Source of the DNA: Lethocerus indicus
Taxonomy: Eukaryota > Arthropoda > Insecta > Hemiptera > Belostomatidae
Assembly (NCBI GenBank): GCA_019843655.1
Contig: JACDQD010000005.1
Coordinates: 5,483,575-5,547,574 of the forward strand
DNA length: 64,000 bases
Direction: 5' to 3'
Shown here one piece after another: positions 52,004 to 64,000 of this stretch (positions are counted from its first letter, which is position 1; every line of letters starts with the position of its first letter). A program made the position numbers and the translations under genes. The notes beneath the pieces were generated by a model that was not told where the DNA came from, did no database searches, and was given only the letters and a program-made list of their open reading frames with translations.

Positions 52004-52077
52004 GTTTTATGCTGCGGATATGGTCAAAGTAGGTGACACGGGTGCAATTACTAAGACGTGTTTCATGTCTGTGTAAC

Positions 52078-52100
52078 ATTTTCATGTCTGCCATGAAAAT
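52078..52100. other. Perfect 9-bp inverted repeat
   Basis: ATTTTCATG and CATGAAAAT flank TCTGC. TTTCATGTCTG also occurs just upstream at 52061-52071, so the hairpin arm is part of a short direct repeat. Confidence 0.55.
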
Positions 52101-55100
52101 ATTTCTACCGGCCGATCGTTGGGGGGAGACGGCCTTGCAATAGTGGAAGCGTGAAATGCGATCTGACGGGGGTCAAGCGTTCAGCATGGCGAGGGGATCC
52201 TGACGAATGTTCCGCAATATACGAGATGAATGTCCGCTATTTGAGACCATTAGTTGGAGAAATAGTAATAGAAACGGTATTATTACGTAATGATTTCATG
52301 TTATGCACTTTGGCGTTCTTTTAGCTAAATGTTTCCGCATCATATACACAGCTATTGAATGGTCTGAGGAAATTACCGATTATAGAATGAATGCAGGGGC
52401 GATTTCATTTTTCCGCCCTACATCCTTTCTTATGGTCCTTAGCTATAGAAATCATTCATTATATAATATCAGTACGTGATGTGATATGGTGTATAAAAGT
52501 GATTACCATTTTATACAGTTTACTTATTTATTTATTATCACTGCAGAGTTGACGCAACTGTTATCCGGCTTAAACGTGAAACCGTTTGCGCTTTATATTC
52601 AGCGGGGTACGTGCAAGTGGTTGAGAAACAATCGCCGTTATCGGTCGAGTGGTTCAATGGTTGCGAATTGAAGGGAGGCTCCTTTGTGTAAAGGTTTTTA
52701 GGGCTAATAGGTTATCGTTCGGAAAATTCCCCTCGTTCCGATCGTTCGGTCCGTAAACGTTTCTCATACCAATCCCCGATTATTCCCGCAATTTCGGGGA
52801 TTCGCGTTGAGAGTGTTCCCGATTTTCTGACTCTGCCCTGCAGGCGCAACCGGCGTGGCCTCACAAGAATTTGTCTCGAGAACCTCGTCAACAGATGCAG
52901 CATCTTCAGCATTTTAGTTGCCCATCCTCCCTGAACCGTCTGAAAATGCTGAAGTAACCGAGCATTCGAATGTTGACTTCCCATTTTTTATTGCGGATCT
53001 TGTATCCTGCTGGACTACCTCCCCTATTTTTTGTTCGTATATCGGGGAGGGTTTTTTATTTCATTCTCTCTTATGCCTGGCGACTGGTTTTTTACCCATT
53101 TCTTCTGAACTAATCTATATTCCTCTTCATCGTATGCTCATTAGCATACGATAGGGACACTTTTCCTCGCTTACAAGCAAACCGCCCTATCCCCGTCCCT
53201 AGCTCCTGGGAGATAGAAGAATGACAGGAAAGGTTTGCCGGAGTAAAAGGTATACTGGTGTATGAAGGAAGATTATGGCTATGCGAGAGAAGGGGACACA
53301 CCCCCCGTTTCGGTTGAGAAACGATCGATATTGAGCTGAGTGGAGTGCGTGGCCCCCCCGGCAGGCTGACCAGCCAGGGGGCACCCCTCCTGGCAACCGC
53401 TAACGTCCCCTGTTCCTGTCTCAATTAAGAGTACACACGCTACGTTCGGAGGATGCCGTCCTTAGGCCCACCCACATCCCTCTGTCCCTCGGTTTGTTAG
53501 TCTCGCTTCGACCATCGTGTTCCTTTAGTTCTTAGTCCCACCCCGTCTCCCCCTGCCCAGGTGAACCCGGTCTCACGCATGTTATTGGATTGGAGTGGGG
53601 TTTTCACCCCCTTCTAATTTACGGAACTGTTCTCTCCGTGTTGCCAATTGAGACTCGTTAGATCCTGTAAACATGGAATACGGCCTTTTCGCCTACTTTA
53701 TGTCTCACGTATTTATCGATTTGCAGTGGTAGTGCTCCCTTCGACTCAAGGAAGATTTACTTCTGGGTAGTGCGCGGTAGCCAAGAACTATCACATTATT
53801 GTGCAACATACTTTGTACCAATTTCTTACACAGTACGTCTTTCTTAGTAAAATAGTAGTAACGTTTAAATGTCCAGATTTTGTCCTATCGTTTACTTGAG
53901 GTGAATTAACACATTTTAAGTGAACTATGAATAGTTATATTAAGCGCTATTTGCATTTTAAAATTTAATTTCACTAAAAGTGTTTTAAGCTGCATAGCCA
54001 TAAATCGCCAGTAATGATCGCCTTTTCTACTTGTTTTTTATATTTTGTAATTTTTGATTGAGATTTTCATCGGAGATTCTTGGGATGTTAGGTCATCAAC
54101 CAAGGCATTTTGTTGTTATGAGAAATAACGGTCCACGGTCGGTTAGGACGCGTCAGAATCTGCCGGTTTTATTGTTTGAATATGTAAATGCAATTGATTC
54201 AGTGTCTATGAAGAATGGTCCAGTGCTCGTGAAAATTATATGTACAGTCCGCTTCTATATCACTTGTGTATTTTGACTTCTACCCGGGCGCGTCCATAAA
54301 CATATGTTGTGATCTGTGACGGCGTCTACTAACTGCCGGAATCGATTGCTTGAATTTAGTTCCCCATTGTTACAAGCACAACCCGCTTATATTCTGAGTA
54401 ACAGCTGGTTTATTGATCATCGATTCATACTCTTAGTATGTCAGATGATTAAGAGGACAATTATTATAGTGCATTTTAAAATAAATTATTTCTAATCAGA
54501 TTACGCAGCTGTATTACTAAATCGGACACATGTGTATACATGGCTCCGTAATTCCCTCGAATATGTGTTTTCTATCTAATGATTAATAAATATATTCACA
54601 TCGTACTTTAGTATTTTCACTGTCATCTAGAAGTCATGAAGAATTTGTAGTGTTCACAATGAATTCACAGTTGTAATAAATTTGTTATTCTCGTATTTCC
54701 TTGCTGAACTTCCCCTTGCCCTCAAAATTCTCCCGGTTTCTTTAGCGAGGAGAGATAATTCTTCTGGACCGGATTTCCTCCCCCTTATCTTGGGAGAAAA
54801 GTTTCAAGAACTGTACTCTCGGCAGGAATCTTTCTTAATGAGCGTATCGGAGGCCGGGGCCCTAAAAAATGGATTAGAACAGGGCCGAGTTATTGGCTGG
54901 CTAATTACAAGCAATCTCGAGGCGCCTTAAGTTAATTGGCGCCGTTCTTGAGCAGTGATCGAGTCCACGACCCCTCCTCGACTATGTCACTTACATTTAA
55001 TTTCAATCCGAACTTATTTTTTGTTCACAGTGACGAATTATATTATTAATTATAAATTAAACTTATTTGTTCCAATGTTCTCGTACATTGCTAACGTATG

Positions 55101-57696
55101 TGCTCTATAATAATGATATTGTTGTAGGAACTATTAGCACCTAAGATATTATGTGTTATGACGCAACCTGTCTACTAATGGACCAAAAACGCGAGTGGTG
55201 ACGTACGAGTCATATGATCAAATCATCTTTGATGATATTAGATATTAGTTAATTCATCGTGTCATTTGATAAGGACATTATATTTTTGAAGACGGCCTTA
55301 GGATCATTTGGCTTATATAATGGTCTATAATGCCTCGTGAACTCTCCCCTATGAAGAACTCAGTATACTTATCAGAAAGACGCGTCGGTGGCTTATACTA
55401 TCTAAGCATATGGCGGAAATTCATTTCGCTTTTATCGCCCGTGCCCTCCGGTTAGTGTTCCAACCTTAAAAAAAGGCCCACACTGGCAGAAGTCATGTGG
55501 CGGCCATTTGGCCTATCGTATTTTGGCGGAGGGAGAATCGATCGGAGAACAGCGGGCCAGATAGTAGAAGTGTGTGTAGAGGGAGCAGTGTGAGGGGATG
55601 GGAGGGGCAGAACGACAGATGGCCCCTGCTCCCGCCGAGGGGTCCTCCAGCCCGCCACCATCCACCCTGACCCCTCCAGTAACACTTTTATCAAGTATTC
55701 CTACACATTTGACTCTTTTACTGCCGAATAACCTCCCCCGTATTAACTGTCTCCAACACTCGCGGTTGCCAATTGAAACCTGCAGATTTCGACAGTTATT
55801 GGATTGTTGTCGGTTATTGAAACATTTTTTTTCAGTAAAGAACTATAAACATCAGAACTTTATTTTACAATTTTCTTCACTCACTCACACATGGATTGTT
55901 AGAGAAAGCAATATGACGGTATAGAATTATAGCGCGCTGACCATTTAAATTCCGGCCTGTCGACGGCCGAAACCGGTCTAGAATATAAAACTGTAGTAGT
56001 AAATAATTTGTCAATAAAAGTCAGAGTTCGTCCTACGGGTGATATGCATCTGTGTTTATTTTCAATAGTTAAAATATAAAAATAAAAGAAAAGGAGACCA
56101 TTAATTTTGCGATCGCTCTATGCTACCCTGTGGCGAATAGTGGCGCCGGTTTTTTGCTACAACACTCCGCCGCGAATAATCTCAGCGACTTGGCGCCGAT
56201 AAAATAGTCTCGGGGTTTCATGTTCTGCTTAATGATAGTCATTCATGATGCGAATTTATTGCTCGCTTGCCAGCCGGGTAAATACGTCGTAAATATATTT
56301 TTTCTACCATCCACACCCCGTTAATAAAAGCAGATATAATCCGAAAACAGAGTTCCGACTATGGTCGGACTAGTTTAGGATGGCGGGAAGGGGGGTGGCG
56401 TTAATACACTTCGGGTTAGTGACACGGAAGTGACACGCTTCGTGTGTAGAAGAGTGAAATGTCTCCGAGCGTCAAAGTCACACACAATGCCCCCCTGTGT
56501 TCGTTCTCATTCAAACGCGAACGATTTGCAGAGACGTGGACGTCTCCACGACGAGGGCATTTTCCTCCCCTCGAGATACAGAATATCTCTTTAAGAATCG
56601 GGGTCCGTGCTCGGTTGCGCTGATAAGGCACACCGATCTCGCCGGGTATCTTCGACCGCGTTGTCCTGTACTCACTTTTTTCCGCTGCAGAAAGTATTAA
56701 ATTCGCTCGCTTAAACAGGATTGATTTATGAAGATTCGTTGGGGTGTCTCACCCTCTTCGAAAAGTAGTAGTGGTATATGTTTCTAGGCGATTTAACAAA
56801 GGTGATAAGATGCATTTTCTTTTGCCTGCCGGTAAGAGGTGTAACATTTATAAGTCTCATAAATATTTATTTACACTGTTGAAAAGATAATTCCTACCTC
56901 CTGAATTTTGTTAAATGTATTGTTTTGTACAAAAAAACGTATAGCGCACCAATGCCATTGATCAGGCATGCACTTTTGTTCTTTCAAATTTACAAGTCAT
57001 ACCCAATAAAGTACTTTCCAAAGTTCGCCTATACTAGTTATTTTCTATTCCACAACAGCGTGTGCCCTTACAGGGATTGGAAAATCCTATCTGGAGGAAT
57101 ATAATATGGTCGGAAGCCAAGAATAATTCTGAGTTAAGAGCAAACTTTAATATTCTCAAACTTTGTGTATTTAGGTTGGAATAGTTGGACGAACGTTTAA
57201 TATGCCCTATATTTGTATCATACCCGCAGTCGTAACTGCTGAAATCATCTCTCATTCCATAATTTTGATCAGTTTTCACATTTTGCACAGTTACTAACAA
57301 TCTACTATCTGGCAGAAGCATTGTAAGCAGAAATATCCTGCGTTCATTGAGCTTTATCTATAAATTACTTTTTTTGGAGTGCACAGCTTATGATACTGGA
57401 GTTTTTTCTAGTTGTAAGAAGAGGGGAAGATGCAGTCGGGCGCGTGCAATTTACTTGGAATAGGCGCGTTCTCTCCCTAGGCCGTGCGTTTCAGCTACAT
57501 ATTTCTTAGGGGATTGCACTCGGCCCGTCTGCGATAACGGTGACGCGCAGGGGACCGGGACCGAGCGGTGGGGCGGGGAGGGAGGGAGAGGACACGGGTT
57601 TTTGAAAATGAAAAGAGCAGACGACAAAGGGGGCTTATTAAGGAATCGGTTTGAGCCTCGGCGGGGCGGTACAATGGGAGAGGGCACAAAAGACGC

Positions 57697-57713
57697 CGGC
57701 GGCGGCGGCGGCG
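57697..57713 (+). repeat. (CGG)n trinucleotide run
   Basis: About 17 bp of CGG repeat inside a GC-rich island (about 57430-57800). No protein family is recognisable in the overlapping frames. Confidence 0.9.
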
Positions 57714-60190
57714 TTCATTATTGCCGGGCGTCGCTGGCTGGACGGACGTGTGCCCGCACTCGCTACGCCTCTCTCATCTCCCGCCGCCCTCACTATCGTA
57801 AACCTTTTTGGCATAGGCCTCATTCATAATTCAAGGACTTGGACGGGTTGGAAATACGCGCATATGTTCTGGCGGTTAAAATAATAATGTTCGCCGTGCG
57901 GCGGGCTCTTCCGATAACAACTTCAATAAGTGGATTGGATCAGTTAGAACGTAATAACCGATTTTATGTCCCCTGGGGGTGTTCGATGTATTGTCCACGT
58001 ATCCCCGCTGGGAACACCGGAGGTTCGCACTAACTGCACCCACATACATGACAATTACACGCCAGTATATAACCGTAAACATCACCTTCCCAAGGGATTG
58101 TCATGCGTCGAGGTGAAAGGCGAAAACCTGGGACACGTCAAACAGAACGGGATGAGTCCATGCCGTCCGGATAATGAAAAGTTTAGCGGGATTTATTTTT
58201 CACTTATATAATAATTTAATGACAAATAACTTTTTTTCAGTTGATTAAGGAAGTATAGGTACTGTTCACTAAACATGTCAATAAAATTTCCAGCTTTAAG
58301 TTCTTGTAGATAATGCATATGATCAAGGGTGACCGGCATGGGGTTGGCATGTGTCGCGTTTAACTTAAAAGCTGTCCATTATATTTCTAGGGCAAGGTGC
58401 TGAGCATTGATTGTTGTCCGAACTATAATCGTCACTCTAATGATATGTGTACACACACGCTCCCCTAACCCCAGTCCGGAAGGGCTTAACCCTTTTCTGT
58501 CGGGGTTCCCTAATTGTCACGTTTGCAGCAAGGGGGGGGGAAGAATTATAACTGGGGCTGAAGGCTGTACTTAGTGTCGGGTGTGTTAGATCTGTCGTTT
58601 CTGTGAGCTTCATACCCGGCCAATCTATTGCGTTTCTGTCGTGAACATTATCCCGTCAGGTTTTAGGGGTTGGGGATTGCAAGTCCGCAACTTAACAGGA
58701 GATCCTCTACTCTACTATCCTCTCTCACAATACAGTTAATCGTGTGGTTTTGTACACTTCTTAACACTCAGACTGTAATTATTGTATTCATGTAACTAAA
58801 AACAAAATTAATATATGAAAACCAAATTTTTTAAAAACCTCGCATCGTTGATCTCTAGCGAAACTCGTTTTGGCATTCACCACAATGGGAATTGATACCA
58901 CAGTTACAGATATTTGTATATTCAAGTAGCAATGTTACGCCCGTTCTGCAACTATTCATTTGATTAAGGCGGATATAGGCACAGACAGCAAACATGGGCG
59001 GAATAAGGTTGAAAATTGTTTTCAAATGTAAATAATTTGAGGGTCTGTTTACTTTATGCATGTTTATTAATCGCTTTGGTTGGAATTACAGTTTCGAATC
59101 CGTCCATTTGCGTTTCTCTCTAATTGCAAATCCGAATTCATAATTTTGTCCCCTATGTCTACAATCCCATACTCAAAATTGATTGCACTAATTTATCTTT
59201 AACATCGTTCCTACAAGAATTTTCCCCATAGATGTGGTGCGGTTTAAGTGACCGTAATGTATGTACCGAGTTTATTCATTTAGGTAATTAAAAATAAGAC
59301 ATGATAAACGCTTCGCTTATTTTTTAATCGAATAGTTTCTGCCAGAATATTAACATTATCGCCCTTTTCACCACGAGGTATAAATAAAGGATGATATACG
59401 GTGCTGGGCGATTAGGGCCATTAATTTATATTAGCCGGTGCTAGATTAAATTTCGCTTCATTCAGGCCCTAATTAACCAGGCGCATACGGCCCAAGTCAG
59501 CCTTACCTGGCTTCTACAAATAGTGCAAGATCGTACAATATTCATGCGCATTTTATTGGGGAAATATTAAAGTGTTGCTCATTATCTAGTAGGAATAATA
59601 ACTATTCCACAAAGGTATTTAATTTTAACGTTCCTCACTGTATAACTCGTATTGATGATGGCGAGAAGTTGATACCGGTTCTTCCGAGGAATGTACTTTC
59701 AGAACCAAAGAGAAAAAAATCAATCGTATTTACGAACGTGCATGACTCCCCGTAACGGGGTCGGAAGAGACGACGCATGGCCGGGTGGATTCGTGCCCAG
59801 GGCGACTTACCTCTCAGTCGTCCAACCAGACCGGCGGGGCATGAGCTTGTTGTTCCCGGTAACAGGATCGCTCAATGCTCATCCGCGGAGGCGAAGAGGA
59901 AGAATGGGATCACGTGCTGCGGGACCGCCCGCACTCGGGTAAAGAGACCTCGTGCCTGCAGTAGAGGTCAGAACGCTATTTGAACTCGAGTATCTCCTAT
60001 TACAAAGACATGTTTTCCTTATGCGAGGTTTCTCCCACGTCAGTAGACAACGCCTCCATGTGGCGGGACGGATGATTGGGCGCTTTACACGGAAACGAGG
60101 AAAAGTACCCAACGAGGAAAACGACAAGGTTGTGCCCGCGAAAAAAACGAAATTAATGTGCTCAGACCTTAATTTTAAAAAAATTTAAAA

Positions 60191-63100
60191 GAAACTGGAC
60201 CGGGTCTGACATGTTTTTTTTCGGTCATTCTCGGTGAATTCCGTCGGAGTATTTATTTTTCATTTTACGCACCGACCTGAATATTAATACAAGCGGGTTT
60301 CATTTTTATTAAAACAATATTTCTTTTTCAAAAAAAGCAGGACCCCGGTGCTGATTAATTTTCCTCGGTAGGCTTCACGGCTGTTTGCGGCCGCCGTTCC
60401 TCCGCCTCTGAGCATTTACAATGTTTATCTCGCAAATCAGTTTGTTTATTGCCAAGTGGGGTTTTGAAGTTGGTGAAAATAAAATCGGTACTCGAGAAAA
60501 AAATGTTAAATTACAACGCGGGGATCTCACGTAGTTCATTACCCTTCCTGTTCGCTTACACGCCGTGCATTGGCAGTAATTCCTTGTTGGGGGAATATGA
60601 AGGCGGGCATAAAAGTTGAATTATAATTATCGGTTCGATACTTGACGCGTCCCGTTGCCACTTAATTAAGCCCCTTTCAGATAAACTTGCGCCGTATATT
60701 TTCCGGCTTGTAACGCGAAGCCGAGGCTTAAAGTGGAAATTTCATAATTAAACCTGGATGAGGACCGCGATTATATCTTATTTTTCCCTTATGGGCGCTC
60801 GATTTATGTGTGGGCAGGTGAATTTAATCTGCGCCAATACATCTGTGATAGTGTTTTTCCTTTATCGTCCTTGTTATCTTGAACTATTAGTTCTCTCGAA
60901 CGGTTAATTATCATCCCACGGTTACCACTCCCAATTTCACCGGACACATAACGTTCCGTATACTATTATTATTATTATAGTAATATTAAATACGAATAAT
61001 TCAGCTTTACTTACATATTAAATCGATTTATCAGTATGAGCAATAATGATTTTTATTTATAAATGCACTAATAAATGTTAATATCCGTAATACGTATCGA
61101 ATAGACGTGGTATCGCTAATGTGATTGGAAAAAGTCAGACTAATCAGTCAATTCGTACTTAAATTGGAATGTCTACAGCATATGTTAGTCTTGAGTGAGG
61201 GGCTGTTTTATATGAGTTATGCTTTGTGTCGTTACATTTGATGAATTCTCATCGTCGTTTCGCTTTTATTGCCTTTTGTCCGTTTCCAGTGGTACAATTA
61301 GCCCGACCTTAGTGGGTGGCCGTTAATTTTTACGATCTGTAAACAATGAATATAAACTATGAAGATCATTTCCATTTCCAGTCGTCGGTCAATTTGGCTT
61401 AATCAAAAATAACGACTCCCGCTGAATGCTGTTTGAAAATTCCGAATTAGTTTCGGCTATATTCTTTTTCTCTTTATAATTCGAAAGATTAAGAAATGTC
61501 AGTGTATTTTACGGAATAAACTAAACGTTTTGCAATATCCATACGTCCGTTATGTTCATTCTAGATTTAGTTGGTTCACCAGAGCACCCAGAACTTAAAT
61601 TCAGTAATGTAATCACAGAACATTTATCATTACAGAAAAAATTGCGTTATTCTTACAATACATTTTCTACAGTTGAATATTTCTGACATGTAACTATTCT
61701 TTAGTATCTGTCTTTGTCGTACTTATAAAAAATGAATAAAATCACCATCAAAATCAACTTTCCTTAGTTTACCTCACACAGATACCTTTAAACGGTTATG
61801 TAAAGGAGGCAACAAAAAATGAAATGGGCCTTCCTTGATTCCCGAATTATATAACTCGCGGATTCATTTTTGCAAGAATTTAGAATGAATGTTTTACTTT
61901 TAAAAATTAATTTGACCGCATTATAGTTTTTAACATCTTTGATATAATGATTTAAGGGCTATATTGTTTAACTTGGAGCTGAGAAAAGAGGAAGTGAATA
62001 GTTCCTTACTTATATTTCACTAAATCTGTCTTTTACAAATCTAATCTTGTTGGAATATTTACAATATATAAAAAGATTGGAATTTATTCTACAGGTGTGA
62101 GAACTGAAGCTAGTTTTCACTATAAGATTATTAAACGACATTAAAAAATTATCCTGACTGAAGGCACGAACAATCTGTATTAGCCGAAATATAGCATAGC
62201 GAGATTACTCATGAAGCTTGACTCTATAATTAGAATTGTGAGCCGAATAGCTATATTGGGTATGTCGCATTAGCCCAAAGCCCCTTTATCATGAATCAGG
62301 CTGAGTTCCAGCTAAGACGATAATGTAAGAGAGGGAGGACCCTTCTTGTAATTTCGCGGTCGCGACCGCCAACGACCACTTCCTGAAGTCTGGTGTACTG
62401 ATCAGGAATTCTTCGGGGAGTAATCTGTTATTAACTCATTTCAGTTTGAATTGAGTTAAGTAGCCTTGTTAACACTTCTCCCCCGGGTCTGAATAAGGTC
62501 CGCGAGTATACGCTTTTAAGTAGTTGTTAAAGGTCCGAGAGTTTAATACGGCCAGCGCCAATTAATTCCTTGACCCTTTCAGAAGGCGGCTCGTCCTCCT
62601 TTTATTCGCGCTGATGAGTTTTATTGTAGGGACAACACAGCCTCCGGAAGATTATTAACAAAAACTGTAATTACTTTATTTCGTTCTTTAATTTTGTAAC
62701 CAGCGTCCAGCGCTAATTAAAATTCTGAACCTTGTTGTTCATCCTTTTGTTTCCCTTGTTTGTTTATGCCCCTCGGCAATGTTGCTTTTGAAAATAGTTA
62801 CGGTTGGAGCGTTGATGAAGTTCATTTGCCCACTATTTCTAACGCTGGCCACGGTCCTGGGGGTGAAAAACCTGAACGGAATGAATTGTGTTATCGGCCT
62901 TTACGTTGGTAATTAATTTTTTTCTGCTGTTACGGTATATTTCGCTTAATCCTGATATTTCCTTAACTGATAAATCTTCGTTTTACACTAACTCACCGTA
63001 CAATTAGGGCCGTTTTAACCATTCATTCTCATTTTTAAAACCGATATTCCGCCAAGATTAAATGGTCTCTAATTGAGCGTGAATCTCGTGAAATCAGAAA

Positions 63101-63400
63101 GGCTTGGCTAATTGCTCTATTGTCGGTGGATTTTAATCGCGTTATCTTTGAGAAATAGTGCGATTTAGTAATGTGCGCTAGTTCAGTTATTCGAAGTAAA
63201 AAATATGCAGTTCAAGACTGAAACCATTTTTGAAATTGACAGCAATATTTTCATTGCTGCTCCATCGATTAATATCCGAACGGTGACCGTGACTCCTCAA
63301 GGTTAATTACGCGACTGCCGATGCTCCAGGGCTGAATGTCGGTTTATTAAATAGGCTGGAATCTGTTATGGACCCAAGTGGATGGAGGATTAGGTGGAAG
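60191..63400 (+). other. Candidate regulatory or conserved non-coding block
   Basis: There are no open frames of note over 3.2 kb. Much of it, especially 60230-60960 and 62500-63150, mixes homeodomain-type words (TAATTA, TTTTATTG, TTAATTG) with GC words (GGCGC, CCGG, GCGCC) and few simple repeats. That texture is common in insect developmental enhancers and conserved elements. This is a judgement on composition only; alignment to related genomes is needed before calling it conserved. Confidence 0.25.
62356..62369. other. 14-bp GC palindrome
   Basis: GCGGTCGCGACCGC is a perfect palindrome of 12 G/C in 14, in an AT-rich region. Possibly a dimeric protein-binding site; not assigned. Confidence 0.35.
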
Positions 63401-64000
63401 GGGAGAAGGCAATTAATTTGGCCGGATAACCTCTTTCATTTTGGTTTGTTTTGTGTCTGAAGGCTCGCCTTTTGATGTTCTACTGAGGACAGAGATAGGA
63501 GAAGGAGGAGGAAGGATAGAGGAGAGTGAACAGACGACGCTTTTGTGTTCCGTTTGTCTTCCGGCCGATAAGGAGTTGGGGGAAAAAAGCTGTATCAGTG
63601 TTGGTAACATTGGCGGGGGAACTTGGGCCCCCTTCTGAGGATCAGAAATATTTCCGTGGGTGGGATATAACGCAATAAAAAAAAAATGAATCCTAGTAGT
63701 ATATTCGATTCGGTTTTCGTACTGTTACTACCTTCTAGAAGTACAGTTTAGATAAAACTATCTAACCATTTGACAGGCCTTTACCCTGTTTATCGATTTA
63801 TTATTATAGAAATGCAACATTTAAGAATGATATTTAGGAATTTAAGAGCAGGAAGGTAGTGATAATGCATTTACAATTTACCCAAGTCCCACATATCCGC
63901 ACACACCGAAATGTTATACTTTTTTTATTAGCTATTTATTATTACTTTATTTGTTTATTAGCATATAGTTTTTAATAGAATATTCTTTAAAAGGTATAAT
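63401..64000. other. Spacer at the window end
   Basis: A purine-rich stretch at 63480-63530 gives two antisense 65-codon frames with no domain. The rest is AT-rich. No gene seen. Confidence 0.5.

Larger units (their letters stand above)
50691..60190. other. Spacer with the GC-richest islands; no recognised genes
   Basis: Contains the longest open frame of the window (50698-51204, 168 codons), but three other frames are open over the same 300 bp and its sequence is Gly/Pro/Arg/Ser-rich with no domain, so it is not called. Other GC-rich islands are 53160-53620, 55450-55680, 56380-56680, 57430-57800 and 59740-60130. Strong isolated 3' splice-site look-alikes are at 55834 and 58240, without paired donors. 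Confidence 0.5.

Noticed and set aside
53542..53567. Possible third recursive splice site: a C/T-rich tract, CAG, then GTGAAC, about 15.5 kb after site 2
   Set aside because: The spacing is tempting, but the regenerated donor GTGAAC lacks the +5 G, and no donor follows at about 47 nt. The C-rich tract fits background composition of this island.
59495..59520. Minus-strand CCAG|GTAAGG, possible recursive site on the other strand
   Set aside because: The bases before CAG on that strand are purine-rich, with no pyrimidine tract.

Overview
The window looks like non-coding DNA from an animal with a large genome, most likely an arthropod (probably an insect). It has no bacterial-style gene packing. 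Open reading frames are short and mostly overlap others on both strands. CA/TG, TA and GA microsatellites are present, splice signals fit insect rules (CTAAT-like branch sites, GTRAGT donors), and the few recognisable mobile-element scraps (a non-LTR reverse transcriptase, a Tc1-like transposase) are typical of insects. Species and host gene cannot be named from the sequence alone.

The strongest signals are about splicing. On the + strand at 22887/22888 and 38072/38073 there are two zero-length splice junctions. In each, a branch site, a pyrimidine tract and CAG are followed at once by the donor GTGAGT. In both, a second consensus donor, GTAAGT, follows after exactly 47 nt. This is the design of recursive ('ratchet') splice sites with short cryptic exons, known from very long Drosophila and vertebrate introns. 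The two sites are 15185 bp apart. The simplest reading is that most or all of the window is one very long intron of a + strand gene whose ordinary exons lie outside.

On the opposite strand, 41319 down to 41188 looks like a coding first exon. It encodes 44 residues of a cysteine-rich hydrophobic peptide and ends in phase 0 at a GTGAGT donor. It would be a small membrane-protein gene nested antisense within the long intron. Its other exons were not found.

Layout: 1-13360 is AT-rich spacer with GC-balanced islands, a possible transposase helix-turn-helix scrap (4586-4753) and a Tc1-like relic (11290-11561). 13361-14715 holds a 46-bp repeat pair flanking a tRNA-like A-box/B-box remnant. 21312-21790 is a TG microsatellite joined to a broken LINE reverse transcriptase. 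22861-22940 and 38041-38125 are the recursive splice sites. 40500-40680 is a probable dispersed-repeat fragment, followed by the antisense exon. 41320-64000 is intergenic or intronic sequence with many GC-balanced blocks that could be conserved regulatory elements, plus hairpins and simple repeats. No rRNA, intact tRNA, CRISPR array, operon or intact transposon was seen. Visible mobile-element content is low.
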